DNA of 64,000 bases. Origin: Paenibacillus xylanilyticus (GTDB lineage Bacteria > Bacillota > Bacilli > Paenibacillales > Paenibacillaceae). The translations under genes and the position numbers were made by a program. The notes below the pieces were generated by a model that saw nothing but the letters and a program-made list of their open reading frames with translations, had not been told where the DNA came from and made no database searches. The stretch is taken from assembly GCF_013359935.1 (NCBI RefSeq), contig NZ_JABMCB010000178.1, positions 62,001 through 126,000 on the forward strand. The letters are read 5' to 3'. Positions within the stretch are counted from its first letter, which is position 1. Each line of letters starts with the position of its first letter. Positions 8,521 to 17,364 of the stretch are shown here, piece by piece.

Positions 8521-9255
8521 TTATATTTCTTTTTTTCTGAAGTAGAGAACTCCAATTAAAATGAAGACCACTGCGCTCCCTCCAACGACAGTAAGGAGTG
8601 TACCAAGTGGAACGTTATAGGCTCCGAACCCTCCGCCTTCCGTCGGTGTCATTAGCAGCATCGGCTGAGCCCACGGATAAAAGGGGCCGAACGTAGCCGA
8701 GTTCACAATCAGTATATTGGGCACGGTTAAGGCAAAATTCAAAGCCAGTGGTGCAGCGAAGCTGCTCCATATCAGGGAAACAAACATTTGCAGTGCAGCA
8801 AGAGGCAGACAGGCGAACAAACCAAGCAGCAATTTGCCTCCTATAAATGCCCACGGCACAGGCTCCGTTAAGCCCTGAATCCATCCGGCAAGCAGTATGG
8901 ACCCTAGCAGCAACACTTGAGTTCCCACCAAAAGCAAAAGGACGATGGTTAACTTTCCTGCATAAACACCTGTGCGGGTGAGTGGCAGTACCAACATTTG
9001 CTTCCATCCCCCGCCTGCATGTTCAAAGCGACAGACAAACGAGGTGAATACGCCGGTCAGGATTGGCATGAGCAGCATTCCATGCAAAAAGACCATCGTG
9101 CTCATCAGCACTTCCCATTGACCTGATGGCTCACTGAGCAGCCCAATCAGCAGGGCCAATAATGGACTCAGCAGAATCAGGAGCCATACCGGAGACTTGC
9201 CCATTTTCAGCCGTTCAGCAGACAGGATTCGGAAATACGCCGTAGTAAAGTTCAT
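8521..9255 (-). CDS. ABC-2 permease, lantibiotic-immunity type (MutG/EpiG-like)
   Basis: An integral membrane subunit of about 244 residues with six predicted transmembrane helices, for example WLLILLSPLLALLIG near the N-terminus and VVFILIGVLYF near the C-terminus. The fold and the motif FEHAGGGWKQMLVLP are typical of the paired permeases of bacitracin/lantibiotic self-protection exporters. The first ATG (9267) is directly abutted by GGAAGG, so the ATG at 9253-9255 with normal spacing is preferred. The gene overlaps or touches the stop codon of the preceding permease, implying translational coupling. It is the last gene of the five-gene operon. The substrate is inferred only: a cell-wall-active peptide. 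Confidence 0.85.
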   Translation of the reverse strand: MNFTTAYFRILSAERLKMGKSPVWLLILLSPLLALLIGLLSEPSGQWEVLMSTMVFLHGMLLMPILTGVFTSFVCRFEHAGGGWKQMLVLPLTRTGVYAGKLTIVLLLLVGTQVLLLGSILLAGWIQGLTEPVPWAFIGGKLLLGLFACLPLAALQMFVSLIWSSFAAPLALNFALTVPNILIVNSATFGPFYPWAQPMLLMTPTEGGGFGAYNVPLGTLLTVVGGSAVVFILIGVLYFRKKEI

Positions 9256-9256
9256 C

Positions 9257-9973
9257 CTAGGCCACATCCTTCCGGCTGAAATGCATCATTCCAAGGAGCA
9301 TAATCAGGATTCCCGCAGCTAACCCCATCCCTGCATACATGAATGGATTCGGTCCATTCCATGCCATCTGCGCCCATGCGAGCGGGAAGCTTGGCGAGAG
9401 ACTAAGAGAGAACATCCCTGTGATGGCAAGCACAATACCAAGGGTAACCGGAAGCGCCTGATTTTTGGCAATCATGGTGAGCCACAGCTCTATCGACAAT
9501 ACGGGGAGTGCTCCAGCCAGTGGAAGCAGCCCCAGCTTGATTGCCTGTCCCCACGGGATTTCTCCCGCGTCGAAGCCGAACACCAGACCCAGAATGACGA
9601 TTCCGGCTGTTAGGAGCAGACAAGAGATGACAAGCAGCACACAAGCCAAAAGGAATTTGGCCAGATATACCGCCGGTCTCGGAATCGGCATGGCCAGAAG
9701 CTGCTTCCAAGAACCCTGCTCATGCTCAATATTCGCAATCATGGAGCTCAGGATTGTTGCGCCCAGCATCAATGAAAGCGGCACAAAAACAACCACATTT
9801 TCCAAAAGCCCGTTCCACATGTCATCGCCAAATACCCCTTTTAGATAATCCAGACGCAATCCAAAATTCAGCGCCTGCATTAACGTAAGTCCAATGGGGG
9901 CAAGAAAAACAAGAAACCAGATACCTTTGCCACGAATTTTGAGCCAGTCTGACGATAGTGCACGTCCCGTCAT
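9257..9973 (-). CDS. ABC-2 permease, lantibiotic-immunity type (MutE/EpiE-like)
   Basis: 238 residues, six predicted transmembrane helices, and a diagnostic loop NIEHEQGSWKQLLAMPIPR. This pairs with the downstream permease, whose equivalent loop is FEHAGGGWKQMLVLPLTR, so the two are paralogues forming a heterodimeric channel with the ATPase upstream. Its ATG overlaps the ATPase stop by 4 bases (9970-9973). The protein would expel or strip a membrane- or lipid II-targeting peptide; that role comes from the family, not from anything visible here. There is no structural peptide gene nearby, so this is resistance rather than self-immunity to a locally made product. Confidence 0.87.
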   Translation of the reverse strand: MTGRALSSDWLKIRGKGIWFLVFLAPIGLTLMQALNFGLRLDYLKGVFGDDMWNGLLENVVVFVPLSLMLGATILSSMIANIEHEQGSWKQLLAMPIPRPAVYLAKFLLACVLLVISCLLLTAGIVILGLVFGFDAGEIPWGQAIKLGLLPLAGALPVLSIELWLTMIAKNQALPVTLGIVLAITGMFSLSLSPSFPLAWAQMAWNGPNPFMYAGMGLAAGILIMLLGMMHFSRKDVA

Positions 9974-10884
9974 ACCATTGCCCCCTCACCAATCACCCGC
10001 ATGAAGAGGTCTTCGAGCGACTGACGGTGCTCCTCCACCCGGTAAATGGCGTGATCCTGCTCAACCAGCCTGCGCACCAGCAGCGCTATCGCACTGTTGT
10101 CCATGTACGGGAATGTAAGTTCAGACCCCTGCCGCTGACCGAATTGCCCCTGCTCTCTCGCCAGCTTCATGGCTTCTTCTGGCTCAGAGACGGTCAATCG
10201 AATAGAACTGCCTGTTTGGCTATGCAGATTGGCAATTGTGTCCTGAAGCACCATCTTACCTTCACGAATAATGCCAACCCGGCTGGCCATCTGCTCCACT
10301 TCACTGAGCAAGTGACTGGATACCAGCACCGTAATACCATGTTCCAGCGGCATGCGTTTAATTAACTCCCGAATCTCCTGAATCCCCGCTGGATCCAGCC
10401 CATTCGTAGGCTCATCCAAAATCAGCAGTTCCGGTTCGCCCAGCAGAGCACTTGCAATCCCCAGCCTCTGCTTCATGCCGAGCGAATATCCTTTCACCGA
10501 GCGCTTCGCATCCCTTGTCAGATCGACAATGGACAGCACCTCGGCAATTCTTGATTTCGGCACGCCCAGGATCCGGCGCAAGGCTTCCAGATTCTCCACC
10601 GCATTCAGATGACCGTAGTAGGACGGGTACTCCACGAGCGAACCGACCCGGCGCAGGATATCCATGCGATCCTTCCGAATGTCTTTATCGAAGACACGAA
10701 TGACGCCTTTTGTCGGTTTGATCAAGCCCAGCAGCATGCGGATGGTTGTTGTTTTACCCGCACCGTTAGGCCCCAGGAAACCGTAGATATCCCCTTTCTT
10801 AATATGCAGATCCAATTCGCGAACCGCTGCACGATCCCGATATGTTTTCCATAAGTTAGCCGTTTGAATAATGTTATCACTCAC
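9970..10884 (-). CDS. ABC transporter ATP-binding protein (BcrA/NisF type)
   Basis: 304 residues. Walker A GPNGAGKTT, Q-loop region GSLVEYPSYYGHL, a degenerate signature YSLGMKQRL typical of the BcrA/lantibiotic subfamily, Walker B LLILDEPTNGLD and the switch histidine in SSHLLSE are all present, followed by a C-terminal accessory region. I choose the GTG at 10884 because GAGGTGATC sits 5 bases upstream; a longer frame adds 12 codons with no support. The gene powers the two permeases downstream. It follows the histidine kinase by 104 bases, and that gap holds tandem AGTTTA repeats that may be the response regulator's binding site. Confidence 0.92.
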   Translation of the reverse strand: MSDNIIQTANLWKTYRDRAAVRELDLHIKKGDIYGFLGPNGAGKTTTIRMLLGLIKPTKGVIRVFDKDIRKDRMDILRRVGSLVEYPSYYGHLNAVENLEALRRILGVPKSRIAEVLSIVDLTRDAKRSVKGYSLGMKQRLGIASALLGEPELLILDEPTNGLDPAGIQEIRELIKRMPLEHGITVLVSSHLLSEVEQMASRVGIIREGKMVLQDTIANLHSQTGSSIRLTVSEPEEAMKLAREQGQFGQRQGSELTFPYMDNSAIALLVRRLVEQDHAIYRVEEHRQSLEDLFMRVIGEGAMV

Positions 10885-10942
10885 TGTTTGATCACCTCGG
10901 ATATCATCGTAACCGCCCAAGGTTAAATCTAAAGTGATCCGA

Positions 10943-10960
10943 AGTTTAAGTTTAGTTTAA
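10943..10960. promoter_or_regulatory. tandem AGTTTA repeats upstream of the ABC exporter
   Basis: AGTTTA (10943-10948), AGTTTA (10949-10954) and GTTTAA (10955-10960) lie head to tail about 60 bases upstream of the ATPase start. Direct repeats at this position are typical of OmpR-family response regulator boxes, so this may be an internal, inducible promoter region for the exporter genes. This is inference; no experimental motif is known to me. Confidence 0.4.
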
Positions 10961-10988
10961 ATCGTGGTTTCCACCCCACCTATTCGAG

Positions 10989-12500
10989 TCAGTAGATAAA
11001 TATCCGGACGCCCTCCGGCGAGCTGTCCACCTTCTTGCGCAGCCCCATCTCGCGGACGAGCAGATCTACAATGGACAGCCCAAGACCTGTACCTTTTGCC
11101 CCTATTTCATGCTGCATCCCAGGCCCTTTATCTCGAATCACCAAGGCTGTTCTTTCCTGAATTCGTTCTGTGGATATGCCGATGTACTTCCCATCCCCCG
11201 CATACCGGATCACGTTCTGTAACAGGTTATCCAGAATACGACGCATGCCCTGTTCATCGACCCGCCAGATCAGCGGTTCATCCGGCAGGTCAATATCGAT
11301 ATCAAACTGTTCCTTCTCCCATACGGGGTACCATGCCGCGGCCGTTTCCCTAACGATTCGAAGGACATCCTTCTCCTCCAGTTTCAGGGTATACTTTCCG
11401 CTTGCAAGCAGATTGTACGATAACATGTTATCAATAAGTCCACTTAGATCATCCATCTTGGCTTCCATGCGTGCCAATGAGCTGCTGCCCTTATCGCTGA
11501 GCGCTTCCTTGTTCAGGGCATGCATGTGTCCACGGATGACCGTTAGAGGCGTGCGCAAGTCGTGAGACAGCCCTGCAATGAGACGTTTGCGGAACTGTTC
11601 CTCTTCCCGTTCCCTGAGGCGGCTGTCTGTCAGCTGATACACCATCTGGTTGAATGAATCCTCCAACTGACCAATCTCGTCCGATCTCCGGATATCGACA
11701 GGAAGCGGAATACCTTCCTTGCCTGGAGTAATCATGGCTGTCTGCAGACGGATAAGCCGTTTGCGAATCCGTGCAAAGAACAGGATCGACATCACAATAA
11801 ATACCAGAAAAATGATGGTCATAACCAACCCGAGATACAGGAGTTCCATCGGCCAGTTGCTTTGAGGCTTTTGCAGTAAATATCGCGGTACTTCAATCAC
11901 CATGAAGCCTTTTCCCTTGTTCTGATCCCCTCCACCTATAAATGAAACAACAGTCAGCGGATCACGGTAGTTGGCCTCCTTCATGAATTGCAAGGTGCTG
12001 GCTACGTCCCAGACTGCAGGAATTCGAGTTTCTTCCTTTTTTTGATTATTCAGCGTCCATTTCAATATAGTCATTGTCGTTCCATTCACCGGAGATTCAG
12101 ATACTTCCACACCTTCACCCCCGAGGATAAACGCGGTCTCCCCTTTTTCGTTCACCCGGTACATTGATGATTTGGGATATTTGGCTTGTAACTGCTTCAT
12201 GCGTTTATCGATCTGGGCAGGCGCTGCCTCATCCAGCTTCATCGATTCTTTCGACCAGAGATTGGTTATATGGGTAACATCACCGTAGGGAGCCTGACTG
12301 CCTTTGCTCGTATTGTTCACCACCACCACATAAATGATGGATGTGATTGGAAGAACGACGGGAACAAACAAAATGGCACATAAAATCAGAATCATATAAC
12401 GGGACATGAGCGAGCGACCAAATCGAAGCTTACGCTTTTCAGGCTCCTTCCGTTCCCTCTGACTTTTCCGTTTCCCCTTCTCTTTGAACCGCCCGATCAT
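10989..12500 (-). CDS. sensor histidine kinase of the exporter operon
   Basis: 503 residues. A very basic N-terminal cytoplasmic tail (about 1-30) is followed by a transmembrane helix (about 35-60), an extracellular domain of about 150 residues, a second helix (about 220-245), HAMP, HisKA (SHDLRTPLTVIRG), and HATPase_c (NLLQNVIRY, DKGPGM, GTGLGLSIV). It has a large extracellular sensor domain and so is not the short intramembrane-sensing BceS type. Its ATG overlaps the response regulator stop by 4 bases (ATGA), which shows translational coupling. It probably detects an envelope-active compound and induces the exporter downstream. Confidence 0.93.
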   Translation of the reverse strand: MIGRFKEKGKRKSQRERKEPEKRKLRFGRSLMSRYMILILCAILFVPVVLPITSIIYVVVVNNTSKGSQAPYGDVTHITNLWSKESMKLDEAAPAQIDKRMKQLQAKYPKSSMYRVNEKGETAFILGGEGVEVSESPVNGTTMTILKWTLNNQKKEETRIPAVWDVASTLQFMKEANYRDPLTVVSFIGGGDQNKGKGFMVIEVPRYLLQKPQSNWPMELLYLGLVMTIIFLVFIVMSILFFARIRKRLIRLQTAMITPGKEGIPLPVDIRRSDEIGQLEDSFNQMVYQLTDSRLREREEEQFRKRLIAGLSHDLRTPLTVIRGHMHALNKEALSDKGSSSLARMEAKMDDLSGLIDNMLSYNLLASGKYTLKLEEKDVLRIVRETAAAWYPVWEKEQFDIDIDLPDEPLIWRVDEQGMRRILDNLLQNVIRYAGDGKYIGISTERIQERTALVIRDKGPGMQHEIGAKGTGLGLSIVDLLVREMGLRKKVDSSPEGVRIFIY

Positions 12501-13180
12501 GGTTTCTTCACACGGTATCCAACCCCGCGCACGGTTTGAATCACTGACGGATTCGCTGGATCAAGTTCAAGCTTTTCGCGCAGGTGGCGAATATGTACCA
12601 TTAATGTTTTGTCTCCATCGAGATAGGGCTCATTCCAGACCGCCTCATAAATCTGCTCTTTCGTACGGATCATGCCCATATGCCTGAGCAGGTAGCCGAA
12701 GATGTGAAACTGTTTTCCCGATAAAATGATCTCCTCCCCCGTCTCCTCATTCACGATCCGATTGTCCTTCTCATAGATGGACAGGTGATCCAGTTTCAGA
12801 GCAGCATCGGAGGAAACCGTAGTCCCTGCCTTTCGCAGCTGAACTTCAATTCGCGCAGCGAGTTCATCGGGGTGAAACGGCTTGGTTACATAATCATCGG
12901 CAAAATCAAGCCCGTGCAGCTTGTCATCAATAGACGTTCTGGCCGAGAGCATGACGATCGGCACTGAAGGATGTTCCTTTTTTAGCCGCTGCCCCACCGT
13001 AAATCCATCCAGCCCTGGCAGCATGACATCCAAAATGATCAGCGAGCAGTCCCCGGCAGCTTCAGCAGCACCTTCTCCACTTCCCAGCCATACGACCTCA
13101 TAACCACGCTCCTCCAGGTCGGCTCTGACCCATGTCGCGATTTCCGTATCGTCCTCAATGTATAGCAGTTTTGTTTTCAT
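12497..13180 (-). CDS. OmpR-family response regulator of the exporter operon
   Basis: 227 residues: receiver domain with phospho-acceptor D51 (LIILDVMLPGLDG), acidic pocket EDD at 9-11, T/S switch in VMLSART and K in VTKPF, then a winged-helix effector domain (IRTKEQIYEAVW, DKTLMVHIRHLREKLE, RGVGYRVKKP). It is the first gene of the operon that continues with the kinase and the exporter. The upstream gap of about 210 bases is shared with the divergent GH13 gene and contains three TACTCC-type hexamers (one inverted, near 13228, 13266 and 13281) that might be operator sites. That is a weak suggestion only. Confidence 0.95.
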   Translation of the reverse strand: MKTKLLYIEDDTEIATWVRADLEERGYEVVWLGSGEGAAEAAGDCSLIILDVMLPGLDGFTVGQRLKKEHPSVPIVMLSARTSIDDKLHGLDFADDYVTKPFHPDELAARIEVQLRKAGTTVSSDAALKLDHLSIYEKDNRIVNEETGEEIILSGKQFHIFGYLLRHMGMIRTKEQIYEAVWNEPYLDGDKTLMVHIRHLREKLELDPANPSVIQTVRGVGYRVKKP

Positions 13181-13389
13181 GCGTAAATTCGTTTCCTTTC
13201 TGCACCCTTTTGGTTAATTATATATCTGAACATAATGGAGTAAGCTGTATGTATAAACGAAACGATACTCCTTAGATGAATACTCCGTTACCTTTAATTT
13301 TCATTATACCTTAATCTGCAGCTTCAGAAATGCCATGCCATGAGGTCTATGAAGTACATACCATATGTGAAAAGGGGAGGAATTTAAGC

Positions 13390-15159
13390 ATGCTGCTGGA
13401 AGCCATCTATCATCAACCCAAACGAAACTGGGCGTACGCCTACGATAAGGATTCTGTTCGTCTGCGTCTGCGTGCCAAAAAGAATGATCTCACCGAGGTA
13501 TACGCCATGACGGGTGATAAATACGCATGGGAAAACACCAAAGAGCTGATTCCTTTGGCCAAGTTCACCTCCGACGCCATGTTCGACTACTATGAGGGTG
13601 AAATAAAACCTCCGTACCATCGCCTGAAATACTCCTTTTTGCTGAAAAGCGGAGACGAGCAGATCTGGATGTCCGAAACGGACTTCCAGGAAGACGAACC
13701 GGACGATCCAGGGCAGATGTTTCAGTTCCCCTATATTCACCCGGGTGCGGTCTTCACGCCGCCTGAGTGGGTCAAGGATGCTGTTTTCTATCAGATCTTT
13801 CCCGAGCGGTTTGCCAATGGAAACCCTGACCTTAATCCGGAGAATGTTGAGCCATGGGGCGGCGATCCTACACCGTCCAACTTCTTCGGAGGCGACCTCC
13901 AGGGTGTGATTGATCATCTGGACTATCTCAGCGAGCTGGGCATTAACGCCATCTATTTTACCCCTATCTTCGAAGCGACCACCAACCATAAATATGATAC
14001 CGAAGACTATCTCCGGGTAGATCGGCATTTCGGTGATGCAGATACAGTGAAACGGCTGGTTAAGCTGTGTCATGAACGCGGCATTCGGGTGCTTCTGGAC
14101 GCGGTATTCAATCATTCCGGGAAGACGTTTGCTCCCTTTGTGGACGTGCAGGAAAACGGGGAAAAATCCAAGTATAAAGACTGGTTCCACGTACACGAGT
14201 TCCCGCTGGATGTGAAGGATGGCATCCCTACGTATGAAACCTTTGGATTCGAGCCGCACATGCCCAAGCTGAACACGGAAAATCCCGAGGTGAAAGACTA
14301 TCTGCTGAAGGTTGCCGAGTATTGGATCAAGGAAGTAGGCATGGACGGCTGGCGACTGGATGTCGCAGACGAAGTGGATGATGCATTCTGGCGTGATTTC
14401 CGCCGGGTGGTGAAAGCTGCGAATCCGGATGCGTACATTCTCGGTGAGATATGGAATGAATCCTCGGCCTGGCTGCAAGGCGACCAGTTTGATGCCTCCA
14501 TGAACTATCCGTTTACCGATGCCGTGAATGGTTTCTTTGTGAAAAATAAAATGAATGCCGAGGCGTTCGCGAACTCCATCGGCCGGCAATTATCACGTTA
14601 TCCGCTGCAAGCCAGCGAAGTGGCGTTCAACCTGTTGGACAGTCATGATACACCAAGGTTGCTGACGCTATGTGAAGGTGACCAGCGCAAAATGAAACTG
14701 GCGGCGCTATTCCAGTTTACTTACATAGGTACGCCGTGCATCTATTACGGAGACGAGATTGGGCTGGATGGTGGAGCTGATCCGGGATGCCGGAAATGCA
14801 TGGAGTGGGATGAAGCGAAGCAGGACCGCGAGTTGTTAGCCTTTTATCAACAGCTCATTGCGCTTCGTCATGCTCACCCCGCTCTGCGCGCAGAAGGCAA
14901 AGTTCGATTCCTGCAGGCTCGGGCAGAAGGAAGTCAGCTGGTCCTGGAACGACAGAGTGATGAGGAACGTATTCTCATTCTGTTCAATCGTTCGGAGGAG
15001 ACGGCGATCATTGAACTGGATGCAGGTACAGGCGAATGGACCGAATTATTGGACGGCAACCATCGTACAGCCAAGGATGGCGATGTTCTGGCCATTGAAC
15101 TGCCCGCTTATGGTTATGCCGTACTAAGTACGGAGATCACTCGAGAGCAGAGCAAGTAG
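13390..15159 (+). CDS. GH13 alpha-amylase family enzyme (cyclomaltodextrinase/neopullulanase-like)
   Basis: 589 residues, no signal peptide, so cytoplasmic. An N-terminal CBM34-like beta domain (about 1-120) precedes the TIM barrel, as in cyclomaltodextrinases, maltogenic amylases and neopullulanases. GH13 motifs: LLDAVFNHSG, GWRLDVADE (nucleophile D324), LGEIWNES (acid/base E353) and LLDSHDTPR (D420). I choose the ATG at 13390, which follows AGGGGAGG, over an upstream frame that begins at 13330. The enzyme would hydrolyse cyclodextrins or short maltodextrins taken up by the cell. No sugar transporter or regulator is adjacent. The order of domains excludes a secreted amylase; exact specificity cannot be decided. 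Confidence 0.92.
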   Translation: MLLEAIYHQPKRNWAYAYDKDSVRLRLRAKKNDLTEVYAMTGDKYAWENTKELIPLAKFTSDAMFDYYEGEIKPPYHRLKYSFLLKSGDEQIWMSETDFQEDEPDDPGQMFQFPYIHPGAVFTPPEWVKDAVFYQIFPERFANGNPDLNPENVEPWGGDPTPSNFFGGDLQGVIDHLDYLSELGINAIYFTPIFEATTNHKYDTEDYLRVDRHFGDADTVKRLVKLCHERGIRVLLDAVFNHSGKTFAPFVDVQENGEKSKYKDWFHVHEFPLDVKDGIPTYETFGFEPHMPKLNTENPEVKDYLLKVAEYWIKEVGMDGWRLDVADEVDDAFWRDFRRVVKAANPDAYILGEIWNESSAWLQGDQFDASMNYPFTDAVNGFFVKNKMNAEAFANSIGRQLSRYPLQASEVAFNLLDSHDTPRLLTLCEGDQRKMKLAALFQFTYIGTPCIYYGDEIGLDGGADPGCRKCMEWDEAKQDRELLAFYQQLIALRHAHPALRAEGKVRFLQARAEGSQLVLERQSDEERILILFNRSEETAIIELDAGTGEWTELLDGNHRTAKDGDVLAIELPAYGYAVLSTEITREQSK

Positions 15160-15238
15160 TCACTTGGCATGCATTGTAGATCACACGACCTTCCCCCTAC
15201 TTATGCATACCAAAGGAGCTAATTAGATTTCCTGAATC

Positions 15239-15292
15239 GAAAACAAGCGTCCTGTATGACCTGTAAAAGGGCCAGTGGACGCTTGTTTTATT
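15239..15292. terminator. bidirectional terminator between the GH13 gene and sdaAA
   Basis: Arms AAACAAGCGTCC (15241-15252) and GGACGCTTGTTT (15277-15288), perfect 12-base stem followed by TTATTGGTTTT on the + strand and by AAAACAAG/T-rich sequence on the other. It separates convergent genes. Confidence 0.85.
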
Positions 15293-15330
15293 GGTTTTCT
15301 ATGATGAATGCTCGCCTTAGCTGCTCGGTT

Positions 15331-16272
15331 CTAGGCCTGCTCTTCCGAATTTCCCTGCGCGTTTCCCATCTCCTCCTCAGGCTCTGCACGCTTCGCCTTC
15401 GGTTTGGCCAGCTTCTCCATCATTTTCCGGCCCGTTGGTGTCTGGGCCAATCCACCCTGCGCTGTCTCCCGATGCCTGCTTGGCATCGCACTGCCCACTT
15501 CCAGCATGACGTCAATGACTTCGTCCGAAGGTATGGCGCTTCGTACTCCGGCCAGTGCCATGTCGGCCGCAGCCAGAGCCGTTACGGCGCCCAGTCCGTT
15601 ACGGACGATGCATGGGATTTCCACGAGGCCCGCAACCGGATCGCAGATGAGGCCCAGTGTATTTTTTAACGCGAGACCTACTGCATGAACAACCTGCTCG
15701 GGTGTTCCTCCGCGCAGTTCAACCATGGCACCGGCAGCCATGCCGATCGCAGAACCGACTTCAGCCTGACAGCCGCCTTCAGCACCGGAGATAAACGAGT
15801 TGTTGGCAATGACATATCCAATCGCACCTGCACAGAATAGGCCGTTGACCAGATGCTCATCACTCCAGCCGAATCGCTCTTGGGAGCTGATAAATACCCC
15901 CGGGATAATGCCACACGAACCTGCTGTCGGCGTAGCCACGATCCGGCCCATGGAAGCATTGACTTCAGACACACAAAGGGCATAGACCATCGCAAGTGCA
16001 GAAGCATCACCCGAACAGGTTTCGCCTTGACGAATATACTCCGCCATTTTCTTGCCGTCTCCGCCGGTCAAGCCACTGCGTGAAGTTGTATCCTCGATAA
16101 GCCCTTTTTGCACAGCTTCCTTCATCACCTGATAGTACTCTGACATCTGCTGTACAACGTCCGCTTCAGGCGTATTGGTCTCCTGAACCTGCTCCTCAAT
16201 CATCAGCTTGGCAATGGTTTTCGATTCAGCCGTACAGATGGTATTCAGTTCGTGCAAGTGCTTAAACCGCAT
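15331..16272 (-). CDS. sdaAA: L-serine dehydratase, iron-sulfur-dependent, alpha subunit
   Basis: 313 residues. With SdaAB it converts L-serine to pyruvate and ammonia in the cytoplasm using an oxygen-sensitive [4Fe-4S] cluster. Conserved motifs are ATPTAGSCGIIPG, NNSFISGAEGGCQAEVG, ICDPVAGLVEIPC and AMPSRHRETAQGGLA, which include the cluster cysteines. The C-terminus has an extra acidic/basic tail of about 30 residues (KPKAKRAEPEEEMGN onward) not found in most homologues. The ATG at 16272 lies inside the last codons of sdaAB (11-base overlap), so the two are coupled. Expression should depend on the glycine riboswitch upstream of sdaAB. Confidence 0.95.
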   Translation of the reverse strand: MRFKHLHELNTICTAESKTIAKLMIEEQVQETNTPEADVVQQMSEYYQVMKEAVQKGLIEDTTSRSGLTGGDGKKMAEYIRQGETCSGDASALAMVYALCVSEVNASMGRIVATPTAGSCGIIPGVFISSQERFGWSDEHLVNGLFCAGAIGYVIANNSFISGAEGGCQAEVGSAIGMAAGAMVELRGGTPEQVVHAVGLALKNTLGLICDPVAGLVEIPCIVRNGLGAVTALAAADMALAGVRSAIPSDEVIDVMLEVGSAMPSRHRETAQGGLAQTPTGRKMMEKLAKPKAKRAEPEEEMGNAQGNSEEQA

Positions 16273-16951
16273 CCGGTTCCACCCCTTTCTTCAAATCAAT
16301 AACGCGAATATCCAGCACATGATCCAGTGACCGCAGGCGGTTCAACATTTCCGGACTTGGCACTCCATCCATTTCCATCGCTGTCAGCGCTTCGCCATCC
16401 CGGGCTTTCCGGTCCACTTGCATGTAACCGATGTTAACACCTGACGAACTGATCGTAGACGTAACCGACGCGAGCACCCCTGCTTTGTCCGAATGGCGCA
16501 GAACCAGTGTTGGAAATTCTCCACTGATCTGTACACGGAAATCATTGAGCGAATGTACCGATACGCTGCCGCCACCAATGGAAGCACCAATCAGCGAGCA
16601 TTGACGCTCACCGTACCACAACTCAATCTTGACCGTATTGGGATGCGGAGCAGGTAGTCCACTCGTAAAGAATTCAACCTCCATACCCGCTTGCTCCGCA
16701 TATTCCTCAGCGTCCGGTATACGCGGATCATCCGTGACATAGTCAAGCAAACCGCCGATCAGTGCCAGATCCGTACCATGACCCTGATACGTATCAGCAA
16801 ATGAACCGTACAATGTCAGCCTGGCACGTTCCGGGGTACATCCCAGCCACTGACGCGCAATTCTCCCCAGCCTTGCAGCCCCAGCTGTATGTGAACTTGA
16901 CGGACCCGTCATCGACGGGCCAATAATTGAAAAAACATCTTTAAACCGCAT
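16262..16951 (-). CDS. sdaAB: L-serine dehydratase, iron-sulfur-dependent, beta subunit
   Basis: 229 residues. The N-terminal domain carries the invariant SIIGPSMTGPSSSHTAGA motif, and the C-terminal part is an ACT domain (LVLRHSDKAGVLASVTSTIS...VNIGYMQVDR), the usual site for serine-dependent control or dimerisation. The ATG at 16951 follows GGAGGGG with 6 bases of spacing; the open frame extends upstream to 17008 but without conservation. It is the first gene after the tandem glycine riboswitch and its terminator. With GlyA converting glycine to serine, this operon would complete a glycine-to-pyruvate route. That link is inference from the riboswitch. Confidence 0.95.
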   Translation of the reverse strand: MRFKDVFSIIGPSMTGPSSSHTAGAARLGRIARQWLGCTPERARLTLYGSFADTYQGHGTDLALIGGLLDYVTDDPRIPDAEEYAEQAGMEVEFFTSGLPAPHPNTVKIELWYGERQCSLIGASIGGGSVSVHSLNDFRVQISGEFPTLVLRHSDKAGVLASVTSTISSSGVNIGYMQVDRKARDGEALTAMEMDGVPSPEMLNRLRSLDHVLDIRVIDLKKGVEPDAV

Positions 16952-17025
16952 CCTGCACCCCTCCATATCGTCATATCCATCCAGACATGCACCATAATGT
17001 TCCTTCATTACTGAATGATGACATC

Positions 17026-17066
17026 AAAAAAGGACAGTAGAAGGCCTTAGGCCCTCTCTCTGTCCT
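17026..17066 (-). terminator. expression-platform terminator of the glycine riboswitch
   Basis: On the minus strand AGGACAG (17060-17066) and CTGTCCT pair around an inner stem (AGAGGGCCT/AGGCCTTCT) and are followed by TTTTTT (17026-17031). The 5' arm overlaps the 3' strand of aptamer II's P1 helix (ACAGAG), so ligand binding and termination should be mutually exclusive. That arrangement predicts an ON switch. Confidence 0.88.
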
Positions 17067-17292
17067 CGTTACCTGAGAGTTTCATGATCAGGGGCAGCCG
17101 CAGTCGGCATACCGTTCTCATCATATACCCCTTGGGTGGCGCAACCTGCGCACTCTCCAGAGTTGCGTCCAACGATGGTACATTTACCTGAGAGATTAAC
17201 CACTGCGCCGGGTGCGCAGCAGCTTGCTCCTTCGGTGCCTGGCAGCCTTACTGTACACTTGGCCGGCTCAGGTCTCTCCCGCTCGTTCTCAT
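17056..17292 (-). ncRNA. tandem glycine riboswitch
   Basis: Two glycine aptamers in series upstream of sdaAB. Aptamer I (about 17178-17292) contains GGGAGAGACC, GCACCGAAGGAGCAAGC and AATCTCTCAGGTAAA. Aptamer II (about 17056-17170) contains ACTCTGGAGAGTGC, GCCACCCAAGGGGTA and AAACTCTCAGGTAACGAGGA followed by CAGAG. These are the conserved blocks of the gcvT-type motif, including the inter-aptamer linker GTTGGACGCAA. A terminator directly follows. Most glycine riboswitches known to me control the glycine cleavage system or glycine transporters; here the target is serine dehydratase. A 104-codon open frame across this RNA is a shadow. Confidence 0.95.
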
Positions 17293-17364
17293 CCGCTGTA
17301 TGGTCAATACTCGTTCGAACACATATCAAACGCTTATCATTTTTAAATGAATCATTCATATAAC

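Noticed and set aside
13181..13389. TACTCC hexamers as an operator
   Set aside because: Three copies at irregular spacing, one inverted; not enough to call a site, only mentioned under the response regulator.
13384..14589. 401-codon minus-strand frame opposite the GH13 gene
   Set aside because: Long only because of codon bias; all GH13 motifs are on the + strand.
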